64,000 bases of DNA from Phellopilus nigrolimitatus (Eukaryota > Basidiomycota > Agaricomycetes > Hymenochaetales > Hymenochaetaceae): positions 248,001 through 312,000 of the forward strand of contig JAJOHG010000011.1 of NCBI GenBank assembly GCA_021029095.1. Direction: 5' to 3'. The notes beneath the pieces were generated by a model. It was not told where the DNA came from. It saw nothing but the letters and a program-made list of their open reading frames with translations, and searched no databases. Both the position numbers and the translations under genes were made by a program. Positions 56,831 to 64,000 of this stretch are shown here, in pieces. Positions within the stretch are counted from its first letter, which is position 1. The number at the start of each line of letters is the position of its first letter.

Positions 56831-58399
56831 ATGACCATGACGCAGACTGAAACGCGGAATGACTGCAGACAGGCGGACCTCGCGGTACCGAGGACGGCAC
56901 ATGCGCGCGAGCCAATCAAAGTTGGGTCTTTGACATGCAAACCTCTCCACCCGTCGATTGGAGCCGAGTGAGATGCGTCGAATAGGTCGAGGATCAGGAA
57001 AGCTGATCATTTGAAAATTTATTAGCAGAATCGAAGGTGTTGACTTCAGGAAGCCCGTCTCGGACTTCAAAGGCCCGTCTCGGACCTCAGTAAGCCCGTA
57101 TCGGATTTCAGTAAGCCCGTCTCGGACGAGCAAGTTGAAGATATCATCAACGCGGAGAGCAGGCAAGCGTAGCAGAGACAGCCTTTAAAGTCTCACCATA
57201 ATCGACTTTAGGTTTGGCATAACGGTCTATCGCAAGACTGGCTTGACAGACGAGTCACAACATCGCTTTCAGTCGCCAACTCGGCAAACTCGAGAATGCA
57301 TATCAATTCAACGGGCACAAGGTCGAGAAACCAGAGATATATAAAGCTGGAAACATAGACGAAAACGGAAATATTATCCCGAAAACTTCAAGGTATGACA
57401 TTAAGCTAGCATTCAAAATAAGAATTCTGACTATGAACGTACCATCAAGGCACTGGTGGTTTACAAAAGGTTAGCTGCTTACAATCAAAGGAGGAGATCA
57501 ATAAATTAACGGAATAACGGAGGAAGGAAATACGCTTTGGCACGCCGACTCCACATACAATCAATATCGCAGTAAATATAGTCTTCTCCTCGCGCATGTC
57601 GTACCCAAAGAGGGCGGAAACACCGGCTATGCGGACGAACGGCACGCATTCCGAGACCTTTCAGAGGAGACAGAGGCAAAGTTAAGGGAGCTTGTGGTCA
57701 AACATAAGCAAGTCGTTTTTATAACGTGTCGGCGAAGATGTCATTGATTGAGAAACCTCTGTAAAGTCTATGGCATTCACGCAAACTAGCAGCACCGGAA
57801 CAGTACAATATGTTATCTGAACAAGAAGTCAAGGAGAAGCGATTCGCGTATCATAAACTTGTGCAGATCGCACCTGATGGAGGCGAGGTAGGCGTCAAGT
57901 CAGACAAAGATTCGTCTTTCGTATTTCCTGATCGCAAAATCAAGACCTTGTATATGGCGTCACACGCTTCGGAAATAGTTGGTATGTCAAGGGAAGAAGG
58001 CCTGAGAATTATCACAGGACTCCTTGAATACCTTACGCAACCGAAGTACACCATTTCAGTCAAAATGGTGCCAGTCCGGAGATCTTGTAAGTAGTGATTT
58101 TGAGTCATTTTGTGACAAAAGAGGTACTCACTGAGGTGCGCTTGAGATCTTTGGGGGTAACGCTTCAATGAATACCAGGAGAAATTGTGTTGACCGATTC
58201 CATATGTATAGACAATCGTCAAGTGATGCATCGTGCAACAGAATATCACAGGACGTGCGGGATGTCTGTCGGAAGACCGTATACGACGATGGGCCAAAGA
58301 GCTATGGAGTTCCTGGAGCAGCCTCATCCGCTTGAAGTCTGCGCCGCCTTCTTACTTGACGCGGGCGAGATTGGTCTTGATGTCGTAGTACAGATATAA
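56831..58399 (+). pseudogene. TauD/TfdA-type dioxygenase, copy 2, frame broken
   Basis: Starts MTMTQTETRNDC and continues to VGSLTCKPLHPSIGAE, as in copy 1. Damage: a 20-21-base repeat expanded inside exon 2 adds about 62 bases (not a multiple of 3); one extra A near 57262 shifts TDES-HIAFSRQL; an intron before the SLWHSRKLAAPEQY exon starts GCAAGT; and the same one-base slip after MHRATEY as copy 1. The core GNTLWHADSTYNQYRSKYSL keeps the metal H-x-D, so decay seems recent. It is part of array unit 1 and divergent from P450-B. Confidence 0.82.
57043..57126 (+). repeat. Minisatellite inside dioxygenase copy 2 exon 2
   Basis: Four copies of a 20-21-base unit (TTCAGTAAGCCCGTCTCGGA type) in direct tandem. 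Copy 1 of the gene has one copy of the motif (encoding FSKPVPDE). The extra copies add about 62 bases and destroy the frame. Confidence 0.85.
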
Positions 58400-58473
58400 A
58401 AACGTTTGCACTTGAAGGAAAACCTTAATCGTCAATTATGTAATATTTCACACGTTATGACAACCAAGATAAG

Positions 58474-58600
58474 TCATCCCGGCCTGGACATTGTGCTGAT
58501 AACAGCACACTTGTAGTAACCCGAACCCTTTCAAGTGCACCCCATCACCCCGCGGAGCGAGAAACACGTCCGACTGGTGCAGCAGGACGCATAGAGGACC
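58474..58600 (+). pseudogene. Duplicated last exon of P450-A
   Basis: A copy of the end of the last intron and the final exon of P450-A (NPNPFKCTPSPRSEKH-like, then RLVQQDA region), without the rest of the gene. A two-base insertion breaks the frame. It marks the start of array unit 2. Confidence 0.8.
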
Positions 58601-59590
58601 AGTTATCGAGGTGTAGATCGCTTAAGGGAATCGATATACCCGTCCTGCCGCCATACTACGTTCGGAACACCGTATCCATCGAGGGGCTTTCACCTTTTTC
58701 GTCACACCACCTACATCGCCAGGTTCCATTGGTAGGGAACCAATGGACCGACAGGCAGGTAGAGGTAGGTTAGTGCATATTGCTGCATATTGTTGTATCT
58801 TCACTCTCGGAATTTAAAGGCTGTACACTACACGGACTCCGTAGTACTATAAATTAATCACTCTTTACTGCTCTCGCTGTCCCATCGCACATACTTTTTT
58901 TCTCTTACAAAAGATAAAATTTGTGGATTAACTGTATGTCGAAGCTCGCATAGTGTTGCCGGGTTCGGGCTTGAGGTCGTGAACTTCAAAACATCCTTTC
59001 TTCACGGCCGTCGTTATTCATGAAAACCACAGTAAAGCCCCCCTAAGTTCTCATTCGCTCTTCCACCAACTCGATTTGAAAGTCTGAGCACGTTGAGCAG
59101 GACAATGAAGACATTTGCTCGCCGAAATTTGGGATTATTGTCTATTGAAGCCAGATACATGAGAATCATATTGAGATGGCAGATGCTGCTCTTTCCGATG
59201 TGAGTCGTGTTCTTTAATTGTTGTTAACGCGACTTGAACATCGCTAAAGAATTAAAGAGGAACGTCGGTGAGCCACATTTGCAGAATTGGACAATAGCAG
59301 CAGCACCTTGGAGGCTCTTTCATAATACGGATCTCATCGATTCACCGTATGATGACAAGGACAGGTACGGTGATAGAAATGCTGTACTTCATCTTCAAAT
59401 GCATATTATCAAAGAAACGGACTCGGACTATTGCGAACAAATTGGATTGTAAAAAGATCTAATTCGATATTAAAAAAAGAGGTATAAGGACAAAGCAAGA
59501 ACATAGGTTTATCGTATATAGTCTATCGTCTGCTCCTGTCACCGCCAGCCCCCAAAAAACCTTCATTGTACTTAATTTGTATTCAAATTC
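58601..59590. other. Spacer of unit 2
   Basis: A repeat of 52628-53554, with small indels. No gene is seen. Confidence 0.6.
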
Positions 59591-61941
59591 TCAGTCTTGA
59601 TTGATTAGTGATATGTGCTTTGCGCTGCGAGGGACGATCCTACATTTGAAGGGGTTCGGTTTACTAAAAATTCCGACTGTAAGTATCTGCATCACTAGTC
59701 CCTCCGAAAAGCAGTAGCTTACCTAGTGAGCCCGAGTGAGTACTCGGCAAGTGGCAGAGTCTCTTTGCCGGTGTCAGGATCGATGGGAGGCAAGATATCA
59801 AACACCGCAAGGATGCTCGCTAACGCCAACCAGATGCTAGCATCCGCGAAAAACCTTCCGGGGCAGATTCTGGCAGGATTGTGCCGCGTCAAATCGGAAA
59901 GGATAGGATATACGCACAAAACGCGGGAGCAAATAGCAGCTTACCTACGTCCAAACCCAAACGCTAAGGAGCTCGGGTCATCTGCATCAAATCCGTTCAA
60001 CGAGCGCGTACTGAAATCAGCACCCCCAGCAAGAATTTGAGCTTCGACTTTCTTCAGATGTCTCTCGGGCGAGAACATCTCAGGATTAGGAAAGTAACGT
60101 TCATCTTTCATCATTTGCCTGGAATTTCACAGGCCGCAAATTTATCGTTTCCTGTTCTGAATATTAGATTTCATAGCTCACCATACGTTTGGAACAATCA
60201 TCGACCCAGCCGGGATGAGCTTGTCCCGGTAAATATCTTCTTTCATTGATTGATGCGGTACCGCTATCATATAGGGTCAATGGTAGTTGCCAGCCTATTC
60301 AGCCAATGACTTACAGAGAGGAAGCGGGGGATTGATCCTGATGATTAAATATTCATTTTCTGGTCTGCAATATTGCAAAATAAAATTCATACCTGAAGAC
60401 TTCTTTTAAAATACAATCAATGTAGGGCAGGCCGCTTCGATCCTCAATCGTAGGCAGGCGTTCGTCTCCAATCACTTTGTCGATATCCTCCTGCGCTCGC
60501 TTGACAGCGTTCGGGTGGCGAGCCATCATGAGGATAAACGACAATATGGTGACTTCGGTCTTCGATCGAAAAGAGAAATTTCACCAACAGTAGTAAGCAA
60601 ACTCTCTTCATCAAGAGAGAAAACGGAAAAGTCTAACCGTTTCAACGCCAGCTAGACACCGACACCGGAATTGTATTATATCGTTTTCTTCGGATGAGAA
60701 GAGGGATAACCGAACCTGCATACAAGGCTCCTCCGACATACCTGATATTGACTTCATGATCCTCGTCGATAATTTTCGAGTTTTCGTAGTCTTCAAGCAA
60801 GTTGTTTACTAGAGACGTCTGGACTATCCCGGAGACCTGTCAGAGATGTCATTGTGGATCACCTTCTATGCATGAAATGCGCTCTTACCCTTTCTTCCTT
60901 CACTTTGTTAAAGGGGACGTCCAACATCGCGTCCGACATCTTACGTATAATCAGTGCTTCCCTTTTGAAGCCTGCTCCAGGGAACCAGGTCGGAATATGA
61001 CGCACTGAAAAAAATATGAGTTCTGATACAAAATAGAAGCTCGACGCACTCACAGATGGGAAAGACATCCACAGGAGTCATGCCCGGGATTCCAGCGGCC
61101 ACCGCTCGGGACATTGCATCTACTGCAAGACTAATGTACTTGTCCTCCCCAGATACGATATTGTGACCGTATGCGACTTTCACCAAGACGGCGGAGCTCA
61201 TTCTCGAAAGGCGTGAGATGACGACCACAAATTAAAACATTTCTGCAACTAACTGGTTTATATGATGCCGAAACTCCTCTGGGCAGTTCAAAAGGTTCTT
61301 GAGCATAATACCGACTTGTTCAGCTTGGACAGGGCGAAGAGAAATCACAGCATGTGAGTTAAGATACTGCTGCATGAGTCGGCGCTGAGCTCTGAATCGA
61401 TCTCCATAAGGGAGAAGGGTCAAAAAGTATTTCCAGTTAATCCTGTCAGCGTGATATGAGCTCAAGGTAGGACTATGGGAAATGTAGAAAATGAACAAAC
61501 CAATCTCCGTGCAGGATCGAGTCTGGTCTGTCAGAATAATTGGCACTTCTCTTATCCATAAGATCCCTCGCCGCCTCAACGGTATTAAGAATGATGATAG
61601 GACGGCCGACGATGTTCGTGTAAATAACATCCCCTTGTAATGATGCGATTAGTAAAAGGTATGGCTAGTATACTAGGGGAAATATAGAAACTCGTACCAA
61701 ATTTCTTCCCCCAGTCTGCAAATGTCAGCCACTGGAAGTCTGCAGGCATAATACGCAGGTGGCCTAGTATGGGTTCAGCTGGCGGTCCGGGGAAGAGGTC
61801 ATGACGAGAACTTTGAGACTTCTTGCTCGAAATCCAGGACAGAGTCAGGACACATATCACCAATGCTAGTAGGGAAAAGCCAATATGGGAGGAGATCGTC
61901 AGCCTAACAGCCAGGATGGTGTTGGGGAGATTCAAGGTCAT
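59591..61941 (-). CDS. Cytochrome P450 monooxygenase (P450-C)
   Basis: A complete paralogue of P450-B from MTLNLPNTILAVRLTISSHI. All marks are kept: LFPGPPAEPILGHL, LPYGDRFRAQRRLMQQYLNSH, I-helix AGVET on a 14-base microexon (60638-60651), DERLPTIEDRSGLPYID with KEVFR, FGFGRR-ICPGRFFA, and a C-terminus SLINQD-like before the stop at 59591-59593. The intron before the haem cysteine has a normal GT donor, unlike B and D. I found no stop inside exons. The TATA-like sequence before P450-B is altered here, so expression may differ. Confidence 0.87.
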
Positions 61942-62911
61942 GCTGTCTCGTGGAAGCTCGCCTAGAAAATCAAGCCTGCTCCACAGTCCTGCGTCTTATG
62001 CGAAAACTAGGAGCCGCTCAATTCTCCTGGTTAAGTTCAAATGGAAGCAAACGGGCGGCCGAGTACCTAGATTCTATTATGCGGAATCCATTCCAATCCG
62101 TCAGAGTACACGAGACCTTCACTAGTTACAAAGTTACTCCCCGCCGTGAGAAGACGAATTTTAGACATGCAGCATACCTAATGGGAAGTTCAAAGGCAAG
62201 ATCCGACAAGGAGTGTTGAGGAATCTCCGAGCCTCGAGCCATTTTCAGCAGATTGCCTGGAAGAGCTCGCTACGTTCTCAACAACGATGCTTTCCGAGAC
62301 AGTGGCTATCTCCCGCAATCGATGCTCTCTTTTGTTCATAATAAATGTCGATGCTCACTGATAATCACCCAAGAGCAACCAATAGAGATGGATGTCGTGC
62401 TAACTTCCGTTCTCATTAATCTCGAAAGGTAAAGGCGCTCGGACCCTGGGACTTCACGTAGTCAATGTGTATACGGAAGAACCCCTTTCAATAAAATACG
62501 CATGTAGTTGCGGATAAAGATTGGGCGTACCTTTTTGACCATGAATACAGAACCGCTTTTAGCAGTAAAAATTCAGGAGAGAAAGGTAGTCATGCTATCC
62601 GAGGCGTTCTATTTCAACAGCATGACTGCGGAAATACCCATCTTTTGTTCCGGAAGTGCAAGATCCAGCGCTTTCATACGTTCTGAATTAAGTGTCAGAG
62701 AAACAGTCACAGAAAAGTAGATGTTCAATTGAGGGACAAGAGCTCGTAGTTCTTGATGGCGAGAATTTATCGAAGACGAACATCCGATAGCACCGTGAGC
62801 ACACGGACTGATTCTTTACCACATAGTCCAGAGCTTATTGCGAGCATTGGAGCTTGTATTTTACTGGACGATAAACACTTCATCAAGAAAGAGATGCGTG
62901 TATCCCTCGCG
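61942..62911. other. Upstream region of P450-C
   Basis: Matches 55879-56830 in part. No gene is seen. Confidence 0.5.
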
Positions 62912-63610
62912 TCATGACCATGGCACAGTCCGAAACAGGAGAGCATGAGAAGTTCTTGCTCGGCGCGCGAGAGGCCGCCGGCGATCTCTTCGGACTCTTC
63001 AGGCACTTTAGGGTTGTGAGAAGAGGGATATTGTGCTTTGTCATCATTAGCCGAGCAGTGACCCTTCACCATAGTGTCCAAGGCATACCTCTCATCCTTA
63101 ACAGTTGAGTTATAAACTGTATAAGCAGCATAAATGAGATTAAGAAGTCCAAACATTCGTCGTGAAACCCCCCTCCCCCCCCCCCCCCCCCGATTGTGAA
63201 ACGGCCGTTAGGATGTCATCAAAACAGCAATTGATGTTATAACCCTAAAATGCCTGAAGAGTCCGAAGAGATCCACCTCACGCGCTGACCAAGAGCTTGA
63301 AGCCGACATGCCGATAGCAAGCGTCATTCTCATGCTCAACTTTGAGCTCCCCTGTTATACGGACAGTTGCAAAAAACTCAGTATGATTCACTATTCCAGA
63401 GTAACAGCCTATGGCATCACGGCCTGACAGACGAGAGTTAGGTCACACCGGTCTCAGTAGCCAGCCCAGCAAACTCAAAATGTATGCGGATTTGACATGC
63501 ATAAGGTCGAGAAATCATAATATACATAAAGCGGAAAAAACAAACAGATGTTACGCTTCAGTTACGCTTCAAGTTCTCCAAGTCCGTTGCTCATACAGTA
63601 CTTCCGTGAA
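62912..63610 (+). pseudogene. TauD-type dioxygenase relic, unit 2
   Basis: A start-like stretch (MTMAQSETGEHEK) at 62914 matches MTMTQTETRND of copy 2. Near 63400-63530, traces of the exon after VTVYRKTGLTDES (cacggcctgacagacgagag, then CATAAGGTCGAGAAATC) are seen. Everything between and after is lost or scrambled, and a run of C (63168-63191) replaces part of it. It is a nearly erased third copy. Confidence 0.65.
63168..63191 (+). repeat. Poly-C tract
   Basis: About 24 bases with one T. It lies within the dioxygenase relic and is likely to be length-variable. Confidence 0.85.
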
Positions 63611-63621
63611 GGCTTAAGCAT

Positions 63622-64000
63622 TCAGTCTTGATCAATCAACGTTTTATGCTTTGCGCTGCGAGGGACGATCCTACACTTGAAGGGTTTCGGTTTACTAGAA
63701 ACGCCAACTGTAAGCATGTGCATTTTCAGCCCCTGCCAAAAAGTGACAGCTCACCTAGTGAACCCGAATGAGTATTCGGCAGGTGGCATAGTCTCTTTCC
63801 CGGTGTCAGGATCAATAGGAGGTAGGATATCAAACACCGCAAGGATGTTGGCTATCGCCAGCCAGATGCTAGCATCCGCGAAAAACCTTCCGGGGCAAAT
63901 TCTGAGACGATCGTACATTATTATGCAAATCGAGAAAAGCGGATGCAGAGGAGCATCTAGAAACTTGCCTGCGTCCAAACCCAAACGCCAGAGAGCTCGG
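63622..64000 (-). CDS. Cytochrome P450 (P450-D), C-terminal part at window edge
   Basis: The last two exons and the preceding intron of a P450 almost identical to P450-B: ICPGRFFADASIWLAIANIL, DILPPIDPDTGKETMPPAEY and a final exon ending TLIDQD. The intron before the haem cysteine again has a GC donor (63967-63968 on the minus strand). The gene continues beyond the window, so whether it is whole is not visible here. It begins array unit 3. Confidence 0.85.

Larger units (their letters stand above)
52500..63621. repeat. Tandem segmental duplication carrying P450 and dioxygenase
   Basis: Unit 1 runs from about 52500 (inside the last P450-A intron) to about 58470; unit 2 from about 58474 to about 63.6 kb; a third starts near 63.6 kb. 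The join at 58474 repeats AAGTCATCCCGGCCTGGACA of 52505. Each unit contains a 3' copy of P450-A spacer, a minus-strand P450 and a plus-strand dioxygenase. The spacers 52628-53554 and 58601-59590 are easily aligned by eye. Unit 2 is about 0.8 kb shorter, mainly because its dioxygenase is mostly lost. Divergence suggests the duplication is not very recent. Confidence 0.82.

Noticed and set aside
1..64000. CRISPR arrays, bacterial operons, tRNA or rRNA genes
   Set aside because: No spaced direct repeats, no tRNA-like clover with B box, and no rRNA blocks were seen. The gene structure is eukaryotic throughout.

Overview
The window reads as genomic DNA of an Agaricomycete-type basidiomycete fungus, probably a wood- or litter-associated species (inference). 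The genes are cut into many short exons by introns of about 50-65 bases with GT-AG ends and CTRAY-like branch sites. The protein set fits such a fungus: a Kin4-type kinase with a KA1 tail, several basidiomycete-style cytochrome P450s, a GH17 wall glucanase, and TauD-type dioxygenases. No tRNA, rRNA, CRISPR array or intact transposon was seen.

The left third (1-10 kb) holds housekeeping genes inside a large inverted duplication. A block made of an orphan 190-residue protein gene, a metallophosphoesterase gene and the translation factor eIF2D (Tma64) lies at 0.7-5.3 kb. A second copy lies on the opposite strand to the right. HMGB (Nhp6-like) and an oxysterol-binding protein sit between the arms. 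In the right arm the second eIF2D copy is broken: its N-terminal part is at 9.1-9.6 kb, its C-terminal part at 27.3-27.75 kb, followed by the second phosphoesterase and the second orphan gene.

The 17.6 kb between the two eIF2D pieces carries a complete P450, a 0.6 kb foldback element, a GH17 protein, a large protein with a retroelement-integrase type HHCC zinc finger, a Kin4-like kinase with an apparent one-base frameshift in its APE motif, adenylosuccinate lyase and a decayed F-box/LRR-like stretch. From 29.5 to 35 kb the orphan gene is repeated three more times in about 2 kb tandem units, the last copy broken.

The middle (36.5-48.1 kb) has a Rho GTPase gene with a 7-base microexon, a sugar transporter, a TauD-type dioxygenase and a beta carbonic anhydrase, separated by long apparently empty stretches. 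The right end (50.4-64 kb) is a young P450/dioxygenase array: one P450 on the plus strand, then roughly 5-6 kb tandem units, each with a P450 on the minus strand and a divergent dioxygenase on the plus strand. The P450s stay open; the dioxygenases decay from unit to unit. Together the P450s, dioxygenases and sugar transporter look like an accessory catabolic or secondary-metabolism neighbourhood. No backbone synthase is visible, so a biosynthetic cluster cannot be claimed.

All coordinates of spliced genes run from first to last coding base and include introns. Introns were placed by eye from splice signals and family similarity.
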